A stretch of 64,000 bases of DNA from contig JANFAH010000004.1 in the NCBI GenBank assembly GCA_024663395.1, forward strand, positions 372,001 to 436,000, in the 5' to 3' direction. Made by a program: the position numbers and the translations under genes. Numbering within the stretch: the stretch's first letter is position 1; each line of letters begins with the position of its first letter. The notes under the pieces were generated by a model. That model made no database searches and was not told the DNA's origin. It saw only the letters and a program-made list of their open reading frames with translations. This DNA is from Pisolithus tinctorius. Lineage: Eukaryota > Basidiomycota > Agaricomycetes > Boletales > Pisolithaceae. Below, one piece after another: positions 43,601 to 54,125 of this stretch.

Positions 43601-44895
43601 GAGTCATTCTGGCCTTAGCAGCTCTCCAGGACCTCCATCTGCGCTCTGTTGATGTTTCTCATGCATATCTGAATGGAGAAATGGACTGTGAGGTGTATAT
43701 GGTGCAACCAGAAGGATTTGTTGAGGGAGACTCCAGATCTCAGGTGTGTCTGTTACAGAAAGCGATTTATGGCAGTAAACAGGGAGGAAACCGCTGGAAC
43801 AAGAAGATGCGCTCTGTCCTTGAGTCTCTTGGCTTCAGGCAAACCTATTCAGATGCCAGCATCTACATCTATTCCCAAAATGATGTTACCATCATTCTAC
43901 CTGTGTTTGTTGATGATATGACCCTCGCCTCGCACTCTGCTGAAGCCATCGACTCCTTCGTCTCACAACTGAGCCAGCACTTCAAAATCCGCGACCTGGG
44001 GCCTACCACTCAACTCCTAGGCATCAAAATTGACAGGGACCGCCCCAATCGCTCGATTTCGCTATCCCAGCGCCAATACTGTCTAGATATCCTGGAGTGA
44101 TTTGGAATGGCAGACTGTAAGCCCATTTCCACCCCTATGGAGCCCAACCTGTGCCTATCTCGCCAGCAATCCCCAACAACACCTGAGGAGATTGAAACTA
44201 TGCGCACAATCCCCTATCTCTCTGCTGTGGGTGCTCTAATGTACCTAGCCACCACCACTTGCCCAGATATTGCTTATACTGTCGGAGTTCTGGCCAGATT
44301 CAACTCCAACCCAGGCTGGGCTCACTGGCTTGCTGTCAAGCACCTCATGCGCTATCTAAAGGGCACTCTGGACTTCTCCATCACCTATGCACCTGATCCC
44401 TCAAGTTCTGAGCCTTTCACCACCTTCTCTGATGCAGATCATGGTGGATGCAAGGATACTGGTCGCTCTACAGGTGGTTATGTTGTGAAAATGGGCACTG
44501 GTGCAGTTTCATGGTCCTCTAAGCTGCAGGGAGTCATCGCTCTGTCCACTACTGAGGCAGAATACATGGCTGCAGTCCAAGCTGGCAAGGAAATCAAGTG
44601 GATGCAAAATCTCCTCCAAGAAATTGGTCTTTCTCTCCCTAATCCTTCTTCCTTGCACATGGACAACCAATCTGCGATTTCTGTGGCGAAAAACCCAGAG
44701 CATCATGGGAGGATGAAGCAGCTTGACTTATGCTACTTCTGGCTGAGAGATGCAGTCCAGGCAAACCTGATTTCGCCTGTTTTTGTCTCTACAACTGACC
44801 AGGCTGCTGATCTCCTCACCAAACCACTACACCGCACCAAAGTCATGGAGTTCTGCAAGATGCTGGGACTTGGCACATCAGGGGGGAGCACTTGA
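40618..44895 (+). pseudogene. Copia gag-pol polyprotein, two TGA stops
   Basis: One frame of 1,425 residues. Gag of the UBN2 type begins MAEEHSHSSTTVSKLTSTNY, with a CCHC knuckle (CPFCDYQGHCIHKC, residues about 230-243). Protease is near residue 329, where the expected D-S-G-A-T reads D-L-G-A-T (TCG to TTG), which removes the conserved serine. Integrase HHCC begins at about 466, followed by HSDVHQ, LRDDKGGEY and NGVAERANR, so D,D,E are present. RT has VDVSHAYLNG and the FVDDM catalytic box (about 1097). RNase H carries FSDADHGGCKD and STTEAEYMA. Stops are TGA at 43504-43506 and 44098-44100, both where arginine is expected (SID-R-YKARLVAKGY, DILE-R-FGM). Everything else is open, so inactivation is recent and of CpG type. 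Confidence 0.93.
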
Positions 44896-44911
44896 CTCTC
44901 CAGAGGTGCAC

Positions 44912-44924
44912 ATTCAGGGGGGAG
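44912..44924 (+). promoter_or_regulatory. Copia polypurine tract
   Basis: CAGGGGGGAG immediately precedes the 3' LTR. A second copy of TCAGGGGGGAG lies about 40 bp upstream, overlapping the end of pol. Confidence 0.7.
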
Positions 44925-45209
44925 TGTTACAGTGGTGCCTCTGCACCTCTGTTCGCATTTTCACTTGTTCTATTGTTATTAGCTACACTAATATGGTCTA
45001 AGTTCGCATTCCTACACTATACAGTGTTGTGGTGTGTTGTGACTGTTTGTGTTCCCTTGTTTATCATTTTTGCGCACTTAGCAGTTCTGTGTGCCCAGTG
45101 TATTTTCTCTTCAGTCTCTGACACTGGGCACAAGGTAATGTCAATACTTAGCTGTTGAATACAGTCTCTGACACTGGGCACAAGGCCTTAAACTTGGGTT
45201 GTTTGAACA
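44925..45209 (+). repeat. Copia 3' LTR with a 50-bp internal duplication
   Basis: It is 285 bp, 50 bp longer than the 5' LTR. The extra part is a second copy of the 24-nt CTCTGACACTGGGCACAAGG region (with flanking CAGT) separated by 26 nt not found in the 5' LTR. Confidence 0.9.
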
Positions 45210-45543
45210 TGTCGTTGTTATCATTGTCGTCATCACTGGAGTGATGGTCAGAGTCGTCCAGGTCATCGTCACCACCACCTCCGGGGTTACCAAAGGGAGC
45301 GGGAGGTCGACAACCAGCTGGTGTTGGTGTACCTCGATCGTTGGAAGCCGGTGCAGTACTGGAACGACGGGCTGAGAATCCTTGGAACTGCTGCACGACC
45401 GCAGAAGTCCGGCGGTGACTGGCAAGGGAACTGAGGGCCGACTGGCAGCGAAGGTCGTCTGAGGTTTCGGGTTGGGTTGGTCTCGAGGCAGAGGCGGATT
45501 CTAAAGCGCGGTCTGCTCGAGCTTGGGTGCAAGTTCTGGTCAT
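45210..45543 (-). pseudogene. gag: Gypsy-1 gag, 5' part
   Basis: Starts at ATG 45543, 41 nt from the 5' LTR, reading MTRTCTQARADRALESASAS, then a serine- and proline-rich region and an acidic run (DDDNDNND) where the Copia inserted. It continues at 40200. Confidence 0.85.
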
Positions 45544-45572
45544 GGGTGGTGAGTGACTTGCACAAGTGGAAG

Positions 45573-45583
45573 TCTAAATATAC
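45573..45583 (-). promoter_or_regulatory. Gypsy-1 self-priming binding site
   Basis: On plus AGTCTAAATAT(AC) abuts the 5' LTR. The LTR's own AGTCTGAATAT (minus sense) matches at 10 of 11 positions, one G-to-A change away from full complementarity. Confidence 0.65.
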
Positions 45584-46067
45584 TGTTAAGTCCGTGACTG
45601 GGACGGGGGTCGAAGGCCAAAGGCCGAGCGCCGGGGGCAACAACCCTTGGTCTTAGCTCGTGCACTAGACCCTTGCGCAAGCCGGGTTGAGGTCAGAGAA
45701 AGCCGAGGGGATCAGGAGCGAAAGCTGAGAGTCAACTCGGGCTTAAGCTGGGGACTTGGGGGTGAACTAAGTTGATATTCAGACTGAGGAACTAAGTACA
45801 ATGTACGTAGAGTATATATACCGAAGACCGGCAACCCGAAGACCGGGGTTACTGGTGAAGACTAAATAGCTGTGCAAGGAACTAACTAGAGGTTAAACGA
45901 GAAGGCAGGAATCGGAGAGCCGAAGACAGACACTGCCTCGGCATAAGCGAGGGTGGTACAAAGGCTAACTAGAAAAGTATAGTAAGGAACAGACCTTGTT
46001 TCAGCGTTCGGCATTGACCTGGCATTCAGAACCTAAGACCGAACCGTGGGCCCCTCGGTATATGACA
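45584..46067 (-). repeat. Gypsy-1 5' LTR
   Basis: It is 484 bp, the same length as the 3' LTR. Differences are mainly CpG versus TpG or CpA. Confidence 0.92.
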
Positions 46068-46940
46068 GTTGACTGCTTTGAAGAACAAAAACTTCAAATC
46101 CATGTGGAAGGATCTGTCCTGCAAAGAGAACCAGGAATTGTCAAGCTTTCTACCTCCTACAATAATTTGTGTTTGCAGTTGGTAGCTCTCATCTGCCAGG
46201 GGAAAGCCCCTCAAGGGGCCATTGCACCTATACTGATCCAAAGGGATGGCTTGTTCAAACTAGATGTGGATGATGATATCTGGCAGGATATTGGTCTTGA
46301 GGATGATTTTGTGTGATTGCCACCAGCTTGGTTAGCTGATGAAAGGGTGCACTTGGGGATCAGGTCACTCCTTGAGCTGAAGAGGTGTGAGGAGGAGGAA
46401 AGGAGGCTCCTGTATGAAAGAAAAACCTTGATGGAATGGCACTCAGAAGAATGGAGACAGCTGGAGACATGCAGAGTGGATGCAGGTAAGAGAGCTGTTG
46501 TGTCATTGCATGTATTAAGATAATTGAATGAAAATCAGGTGCAGATCTTGCATATGAACTGGACTGCAGGGCTTCAGCACTAGCAAGTCTAAGTCTCTTG
46601 TGGCAGGAAAAATTGAGGGACTTTCCAGGCGGTGCTGATGAGAGCTGGGAGGCAAGGGTTGAAGAATGGAGGAATGTGGATTATGCACCACTCATCATGG
46701 ACATGGACAGAAATGAAGAGGTGGGATGGGAGGACTTGGAATCTGAGAATGATGATGGGGATGATGAAATGCTTGATGATGACTTGCTGTGTGTTGCTGA
46801 GGAATTTGCTCTTGCAGATGAATATCACCAACAGTTCAATGAGATGTCATTGACAGAGTTCTCATAGGCAGATGACTGGGAATTAGATGTATTGGATATG
46901 GATCCCCCATCATCTCCAAGTAAAAGACCATGTAGATAAT
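46068..46940 (+). pseudogene. KDZ transposase copy B, 3' part
   Basis: It resumes after Gypsy-1 with VEGSVLQREPGIVKLSTSYN, LVALICQGKAPQGAIAPI and DDIWQDIGLEDDFV, then TGA (46314-46316, arginine expected), then LPPAWLADERVHLGIRSLL and EEERRLLYERKTLMEWHSEE. After an intron (GTAAGAG from about 46484 to CAG near 46607) comes the acidic C-terminal part ending about 46938 (SPSKRPCR). It aligns along its length with 12103-12900 of copy A. Confidence 0.75.
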
Positions 46941-48303
46941 GAAGCTAGTCTTGTATGTCTCTGAAAAATTCATTAGATGAGTGCCCATGGTATCTGAGGT
47001 GTTTTAATATACCAGGAGTATGCAAAATTGGGGGGATGGCCCCCAGTAACCTCCAAAGCTATGATGAAACATGCTACTGGCCTCAAGAGAGGGGGTGGGA
47101 TGTCCCACAGTAGCTTCCAAAGCTATCAAGGGGCATCCCACTGTCCTGGGCATGGGGCCCCATGCCAATCAGATCATATAGCATCCTATGCCAGTGGGGC
47201 ACTCACATGCTCATCCCCCACAATAGCATCATTTTGATACTATGTATGTATGTATGTATGTACCTCGACTGTAATTTGGAAACAAAAGTAGTGATCTTAG
47301 TAAGGAGTGACTGTTGTAACAAACACAAGAACTTACAGTACTATTGGGGGGATTCTGAATCCATTAACCTTTAGTAATTGACAGGTTCACCTTCATCCAC
47401 ATTGTACAATTCTGCAGATGGCATCACACAACCACACTCATTGCCTGGTAGTCTTCAAATATCACTTAATATGTATAGTAAGTGTTTTTTGGGAGGGTAA
47501 TGTTTTCATCCATCCCCCCAGTTTGATGGGTATGCTCATTGTCTGGATGATGATCATAACAGCAATGTGTTTGTGAATGAAAGCTGGCATTGCAATGTGG
47601 GTGCAAGCTGCACATTTGCAGTTGAGGACCCCTGACACCTAAGGCAGCCATGGGACAGCCCAAAATATATTACCAATGCACTGGGATTATGGGACATCCC
47701 AGGTCTTGCACACTGTAAATAGCCCTGGGACATGGCCAGATGTCCCTGGGATCACCTGGTCTGAGTGGCTTTTAGCTTGGATGATTTGTAGAAAAACTTC
47801 AGCCTAAATGCTTATGAAAATTGGTTACCTGAAGTGGAGCTGGAGTCCACTAAAGTATGAAGCCAAGGTAATTCATGGCTTTCTAAAGTGATGTATAGGC
47901 TAAGGGAATTCAGACTGGAAAGAATGGACATGTTGAGTTGTGTCTCCAAGTTTGCACAACTGGTGTCAATGGAGCTCATGGATTGTGCAGAGTCCTGGGA
48001 GCTGCTACCTATTTTTTTGTCTTGAGGGTAGAAAATGAGCCTGAGGCCAGTGCTGCCTTGGTAGTGTGTCAGAAAATTATTTGGTCCATTGCAATGATGT
48101 CAGATTTTTACGTGGTGATAATCAGTTCATGATAAGATTGCATGTGAGAGTGCAGAGTTGCAATATGCTGGCAATGCTGTCACAATGCCCTTTGCAACAG
48201 CAACTGCTACTGTCTGCATCTTGTTTTGCTGTCCACTTGTTTTTCTTTATTGTATTTACTGTCTTTACTCTCACAGGACACATTCCATTTGTCAACCAGT
48301 AGT
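46941..48303. other. Non-coding spacer with short palindromes, possible transposon subterminal region
   Basis: No supported gene. Near 47030-47150 an approximately 75-bp block ('cctccaaagctat', then 'cttccaaagctat') is repeated. CTGGGACATGGCCAGATGTC and TGGGACATCCCA-type palindromes occur at 47690-47760. A (TATG)5 microsatellite lies at about 47240-47262. CpG is nearly absent. This may be the 3' end of the KDZ-B element. Confidence 0.45.
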
Positions 48304-50027
48304 ATGCCTCCAGAAAAGAACACTACTACTTGTGAATCATGTGGGAAATCATTCAAGTCAACTGGAATAGGACCTCATCACAAATGATGCATCAGATGGG
48401 CTCACAAAACAAATGAAGATTATGCTCACTTTGACTTGCTTCGTTGAGAAGGTACATAGGAATTTTACCAGTTGATTTTATTTCTGATTTACCACTGGAT
48501 TGATTTGAGCAGGCATTCTTACTGGTGGATCAGTGACAGGGCCCACTGTTGAGATGCACACAGAGCCAGCACCAGGTAAGTTTCCTGCCACTCTCTGAAT
48601 TTGACTCTCACAATTGTTAGCAGAGCCTGCAACATTCTGGCCCCATGATGGTTATGGATCTCAAGCCCCCTGCTGGTGCTGATGTGGGTGTGAATGATGA
48701 ACTGAATGGTGTGTGTTGATATGTGATCACATATTGCCCATGCCAATATATTATGCAGTTGCTGAACCCAAGATTGATATCTGAGTCAAATACCACCCAA
48801 ATGCTGGAAAGCCAACCATGAAAGTGCTGTTCACCAAGTTCACCCAAGGTCATGCACCTGAGACATACAAACCAGATCCATGCACCACTCTGTGGTACCC
48901 ATTCTGAACCTGTCTTTGACAACTTTGACCTCTCAGAATTCATCCATGACACTGCTCTCAACAAGGAGCAAGCAAATTGTATCCTCAAACTTTTGAAACA
49001 TTCTCACACTGAGGACTGGACTCTGAATAATTACAGTGATCTTGAGAGCACTCAGTGGTGTGAGGAATCTGCATTCCTTGGATGCATAAGCCCCTATCAT
49101 CAACCATTCTGTGACTATCATTACATCCCCAGACCACACACATCCACTGCCACTCACATGCTGCTTTCCCATCTACCTCACTACCTTCCCACACCCACTA
49201 TACCTGCAGCTGCTGTGCTCCAGTTGCTTCCTTTCCTTCAGACTCTTTTCATTTATCATGGTCTCTGTTCCATTTATGCTAGTAGTATACCCTTGGCCCC
49301 TGTTCTGGCCTGTCTCTTGTGTATGCACTGTTGCATGGCTTTCCTTTACTTGTACCCTGTCCTACTTAGGCTCCAGGTCTGCCCAGACTATAAAGCCCTG
49401 TACTTAGGTACAGAATGATACCTTTTGGCACTCAGAGGGTCACTATGAGTTTTTCCTTCTCACTTTGTCTGCACTGCACACCTTGCAACAACTGCACACA
49501 AACTACATATACAACTTGCACCACTTGCATTGCCAGTACTACTCTGCAGAACACACCATGCATGCATGAAACACTACTGATACCAAGCACTCAGTCCCAC
49601 CTTCTAGTTTCAACAGTCCAGAATCCCTTGGGACAAGCAATTCATTCCCTTCATTTTATTGTTGTTACCTAAGCCATCTAGCTTGAATTGTACAGCTACT
49701 TGGACTGTTCCTACAGCAGGTTGCTTTGCATTGCATGACAGCAGTAAGTGTCATCTATTCATTGTTATTGTCAACCCTAATTACATCCTAGCCCAGTTTC
49801 AGATGATGATAATAAGTGCACTGTTTGGAGGTGAGACAATGGAGTTTAAGATGTATTATTGTTTGTTGTGGGATTGGGCCTGTGATCTCTTGAAGGATTC
49901 AGGTGTGGGACCATATTTTGTATTTGATGCTTGGTGCCTATCCAAGTTTGATGGTGCTTCATTTGTTTGTTTCATCAATGAGCCATGGATGGCTAATGAA
50001 TTTTGGGATGTACAAGTATGTCATTAG
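48304..50027 (+). pseudogene. Plavaka-type transposase, N-terminal half, degraded
   Basis: It starts MPPEKNTTTCESCGKSFKST with a C2HC-like finger, broken by TGA after PHHK (arginine expected). Pieces follow: FDLSEFIHDTALNKEQANCI and LLKHSHTEDWTLNNYSDLES (48900-49050), and, at 49850-50023, EFKMYYCLLWDWACDLLKD, SKFDGASFVCFINEPWMANE and FWDVQ. That last block is characteristic of Plavaka (KDZ-related) transposases, as I remember the family. The DDE core is missing, since the sequence changes to Copia debris after 50027. The stretch 49060-49800 has only doubtful frames. Confidence 0.65.
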
Positions 50028-50264
50028 CAGTCTCTGCATGCAACTTTGACAATTCTTTTTCAGAGTGATCTGTTCCTTTTGGTGATTTCCACCTCTTTTC
50101 ATTCTCATCCAACTACCATTTTACTACCATTCAATTCCCCATCATTCCTACTACAGACTACCCTTTGTATGAGTCCTCTAGACTCATTCCTTCATGTGCT
50201 ACACACTTGGTTTCCTTTGTTTACATTTGTTTACATAGATGTGCACTTTGTGTAGTGGGTCCAG
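50028..50264. other. Junction between Plavaka and Copia relics
   Basis: T- and C-rich sequence, perhaps a continuation of an intron in the Plavaka relic. No gene seen. Confidence 0.35.
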
Positions 50265-50439
50265 TGTTGATACCCTCAGTTACTCACACTGGACTCTAGG
50301 TACTGTGTACCATTATACCTCATCACAATCCATTGGTTACTCATACTGGACTCTGGTCTGGTATAATCCCAAGCTCCCTAGAGCTATAGGAGTTGATTTA
50401 GGGTCCTTTGGACACCCTTAAGCATCCCTGTTGCTGAGA
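50265..50439 (+). repeat. Possible LTR of a Copia relic
   Basis: Its right border is set by the Copia-type primer site GGTTATGAGCCCCATGCTCTG at 50440-50460. A TG start at 50265 is a guess; the expected CA end is not present. It contains a direct repeat of 'ggttactcayactggactct'. The second LTR is missing. Confidence 0.4.
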
Positions 50440-50460
50440 GGTTATGAGCCCCATGCTCTG
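50440..50460 (+). promoter_or_regulatory. Copia-type primer binding site (relic)
   Basis: It is the same GGTTATGAGCCC core as at 40436. About 630 bp of leader with no gene follow up to the gag start. Confidence 0.6.
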
Positions 50461-51091
50461 ACCATTATATTGCAACAACCACTGCTCCAATCAATCCCAT
50501 ACTTTCACCATCACATTCCCCAACCTTGATAACCCTAGTCAGCCTATTTTCAAATTGCCATTTGCAACAGATCACCACCAATGGTGCCTGTCACTTTTTG
50601 CCCATAATCTCCAACTTCAGCCACTCCTACCTTCCACACCACTTCCTTGCCTGTCAAAACACCTCAAATCGGTTCCTATGGGTCTGATCTACCGATCTAC
50701 CAGGTTTCAGACCAATCCATTGGGTAGAAATGACTTATAGCATTGGAGAGCAAAAGGGGGTTATCAGTGCACATATACCAGATCTTCTTTGAGTCATATC
50801 TCACCATCCACTTCACCAATCTTGGTGATTCCACTCTCAGCGAGTTCCTTACATCGCCTTCGACCCACCAATACCTGCTAGAAAATTTTTCATCAACTCA
50901 ATTGCTTGCCATCACCTGATATTGGCACACCACTACCCATACCAATATCTTGATTTTCTCCCTATTGACACCTAATAATTTCGATATTCACTGACTCCTC
51001 TGGGTCCCCTCTTTTGCTCTATACCATTTGTATCGATTGCCTTCCATCCCTGAACTCACTATTATCATCCATAATCATCTTACCTCACCTC

Positions 51092-51367
51092 ATGGCTACT
51101 GAACAAACCCCTCACATAAAGCCCCTCAATGGCACCAATTACTTGACCTGGAGTGAGGAAATGAATGCCCTCCTTCACTCAAAGGGCCTGTGGAGGCTTG
51201 TAGATGGCAAGGTGACATGTCCTACAGCTCCTGGCAATGATCAGGACAAGTGGGATGTGAAATCAGACAAGGCAGCAGGTGAACTCATGCTAGCCTTGGA
51301 AGCTGACCAGAGAGTGCACATTAGGCCAATTCAGGATGATCCTGTCACTGCATGGAAGCCACAGTAA
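51092..51367 (+). pseudogene. gag: Copia gag fragment
   Basis: It reads MATEQTPHIKPLNGTNYLTW, LHSKGLWRLVDGKV and DKAAGELMLALEADQRVHI, then QDDPVTAWKPQ and a stop, after which similarity ends. It aligns with the first 110 residues of the Copia polyprotein at 40618 (KGLWTIVSG, DKAAGELYLALSSEQRTHV). The remainder of the element is gone. Confidence 0.8.
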
Positions 51368-51699
51368 GTACCTTATTTCATACACTCATGGTTTAGGGCT
51401 ATGGTTAGGGGTTATTGCATTTAGTGGCAATTCTCAGTAGCAGAGATATGTAGCACACTGAGAATATAGTCTAGGCATGGGAAGCAAGGTGGCATCACCT
51501 CTCTTGCTCTTGCCACTCACCTTGCTCCCCAAGCATTTTGGTCCACTCACTCTCAGCCTTCATTTTTGCAATGTCAGACCTTGCACAAAACCCCCATCTA
51601 GCTATCTGCCTGGATTTCACATCTGAGAGCTGCCATTTAGCAAGGGACTGTCTGGTAAACAAGATGATTGAGATGATGCGGCAGCATGTCAACTAGAGC
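51368..51699. other. No supported gene
   Basis: A 65-codon minus frame (51495-51692) has no recognisable domain. The stretch joins the Copia relic to the DIRS-like relic. Confidence 0.35.
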
Positions 51700-51772
51700 T
51701 CCTCTGGGCTGTCAACAATGACCTAGAAAAACAAGAATGGGACTGACAACTCTTAGAAGAGCAACAAGCAGT

Positions 51773-51808
<36 letters not shown>

Positions 51809-54125
51809 TTGGCCAGAGAAGAGAGAAGAACAAGAACAACTACAGCAGGAGCAAGGGAGAGAACATGAACTTGCTCTACAAGAGGACAAGAAGAAATATC
51901 ACCACAAGCATGCACTGATCCTGCAAGATGCCATAATACTGACAGAGCCCATCATAATCCTGGCACCCATTGCCACTCACAAACTCTGTAAAGGAGATTA
52001 CTGCAAGCTCTACTTCTTCACCAACAAGGGGCTCAAGGATGCAGAGCTCACTCCATGATCTACAGATGATGACACTGTGGCCCTCCTACAGTCAGGAGAT
52101 GGCCTGCACTCCTTTGTCCTGATAGCAGCCACTTGTGCCAAAGGCAACATCACCAGGGATGAAGACCTCTCTTGGGAAGAATTTGCAGAAGCAGTGCACC
52201 ACCTAATTTTGGCCATGAAAGACAATGACTGGCCTGAAGAATGGATCAATAGCCATGTCAGATTCTGGCTAGCACTAGAGAACCACCCTTGGAGGCATGG
52301 CAGCTGTGACATCAGTAAGAAGGCACTCTTAGCATATTAAGCAAGTGTACACCTCAGATGGCATGACACTCTTTCAACCCCCCAGTCTTTCAACATAGCC
52401 CTCATCAACAGCATGCTCCTTACTCAAGTCCATGATGAACTGGTCCATTCAGCACATGTAGCAGAACTCAATTCTCTCAGACAGGTCAGGTTTTCTCCAT
52501 GAACATCATTGAATGCAATGAACTAATGAGTAAACCTTTAACACCCTGATATGTTTTTCCCAATCCCTCACTCTCCCCTCCCCTCCTCTCTCCCCTCCTA
52601 CACACACTACATGGACACACCTGGTTTACACACCAACTGCCCTGGGTCCCAGTTGTCACACTGAACATGACCTGGACTATCACATTGGGTTTACACACCC
52701 ACCCCCCACCCCTGCTTCCATGCCTTACACAGCCCAAATGCCTAACACAGCTACACACCCCACACTTGGGATCAACCCACATGACATACCACACACAGTC
52801 ACCTTTTCCCCCACACAGATAGCACACAAGTACTCCCACAGTGCAGCTACTCAACCAGCCACATCAAGGCACAAATGCCCCCCCTCACCCCTTTTTTCCC
52901 CTTCAGACTGTGAGAACTTGAGGCCTTTTCAGGCAGATACATCATGCTTTGACTCTGGCCCACTCCCAATATGTGCCATTTGCCTCAGCAAGGAATGCCA
53001 TAAAGGACCAGTCATCAATTGCCAAGCAGAATGCACCTGGGATGGCCACCACAGCACCAGTTGAATGAATCAACAGAAGTCTATATTCCAAGGGAGGACA
53101 GAGGTTATGCATGAGGTGGCAAGGAGAGGAAGGGTGCACAGAGAGACATGACCCAAGGCACCTGTGTTCAGGATGCAGGCTCGCCACACATGGAGCCAGC
53201 AACTGCCATAGAGTACAGAAAGCACCACCCACTAACCCTGTATAAGCCAGATGTATGGGAGTGCAAGCTCAGCGCAGCAGGGGTAGCTCGCATTTTCGCA
53301 CCTGTAATATTAGGACTGCACAATGGTTTTGTAATAGATTTTCCCCTGATAATGCTTACACAGTCACCCCCTAATAAAGACTCGATCAATACATACCATT
53401 CTAAGTTCATGGAAATAATAAACAAAGAAAGGTCTAAAGGAAGATACATAGGGCCTCTTGCCCTCACCATGATAGAACAACTAATAGGACCTTACCAATC
53501 CTTGCCACTTTTGCTCATTCCCAAACCAGGGAAACCAGGAAAATTCAGACTCATATAAAATTTCTCTTTCCCTTTATTGCCATTGCCATCATACCCTAAC
53601 CCCACTGTTAATTCATTCATCTCAGCAGAAAGTTTCCCCACCACATGGGGTAAATTTGCCATTGTCTACCTACTCACATCCCAACTCCCCCCAGGGTCTG
53701 AAATAGCCACATGTGATGTTGCCAAAGCATACAGAACCATCCCCATCCACCCTTCACAATGGCCAGCAGCAGTAGTATGTACCTCACCATCCCATGCATG
53801 CATTGACACTTGCCTCACCTTTGGAGCCACACCCTCAGCTGAAGTTTACAGCCAAGTAGGTGATGCAGGGACAGTGATCTTTTGGGCCAGAGGCATAGGC
53901 CCTCTAGACAAATGGGTTGATGACCACATATTTATCAGGATAGCGCTATGCTACTTAGAAGCTTACAATGCCTCCAGATGAAGGTGGCACAAGCAGATTA
54001 CTGAGCATGATGTTCAAAGAGCCAGCAGCAGAACTTGGTTCAAAGGACAGACTTGGGAGGATGGCACAACTGATGAGTACAATGAAGACTGTTCACAGCT
54101 GATCCTAGACCTTTCCAAAGCCTCA
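51700..54125 (+). pseudogene. DIRS-like retroelement relic (first ORF and reverse transcriptase)
   Basis: The first ORF begins with a charged coiled-coil-like region that includes a (GA)n run at 51777-51803. It continues with KGDYCKLYFFTNKGL, DLSWEEFAEAVHHLILAMKD, WINSHVRFWLALENHPWR, and a cysteine motif CAICLSKECHKG..C..WDG (52970-53050). The RT frame carries YIGPLALTMIEQLIGPYQS, LLLIPKPGKPGKFRLI, then TAA, NFSFP, ATCDVAKAYRTIPIHPSQWP, FGATPSAEVYSQVGDA and the catalytic KWVDDHIF (53910-53935). It is interrupted by stops (TGA near 52056, TAA near 52338 and 53556) and cut at 54126 by Gypsy-2. No tyrosine recombinase part is visible, so assignment to DIRS rests on RT motifs recalled from fungal elements. 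Confidence 0.6.
51777..51803 (+). repeat. (GA)n microsatellite
   Basis: An alternating GA run of about 27 bp within the charged first part of the DIRS-like ORF, reading as alternating R and E. Confidence 0.85.

Larger units (their letters stand above)
40201..45209 (+). mobile_element. Ty1/Copia retrotransposon nested in Gypsy-1 gag
   Basis: TG...CA LTRs at 40201-40435 and 44925-45209. Target duplication is CGTCG (40196-40200) and TGTCG (45210-45214), one CpG transition apart. Removing the element restores the Gypsy-1 gag frame (DNDNNDDPFGP). One polyprotein gene lies between the LTRs. Outside the extra 50 bp in the 3' LTR, the LTRs differ at about two positions, so the insertion is recent and is the youngest layer here. 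Confidence 0.93.
33601..46067 (-). mobile_element. Gypsy-1: full-length chromodomain Ty3/Gypsy with an antisense extra gene, carrying a nested Copia
   Basis: It is flanked by the perfect target duplication GTTGA (33596-33600 and 46068-46072). LTRs are 484 bp each (33601-34084 and 45584-46067) and differ at roughly a dozen positions, almost all CpG transitions. Minus-strand order: primer site, gag, -1 frameshift site, protease, reverse transcriptase, RNase H, integrase, chromodomain, then an extra gene on the opposite strand, then polypurine tract and 3' LTR. A Copia element sits in gag. Without the Copia the element is about 7.5 kb. Five in-frame TGA codons make it inactive. Confidence 0.93.

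Noticed and set aside
51395..51420. Telomere-like TTAGGG repeats
   Set aside because: Only two imperfect copies, not a tandem array.
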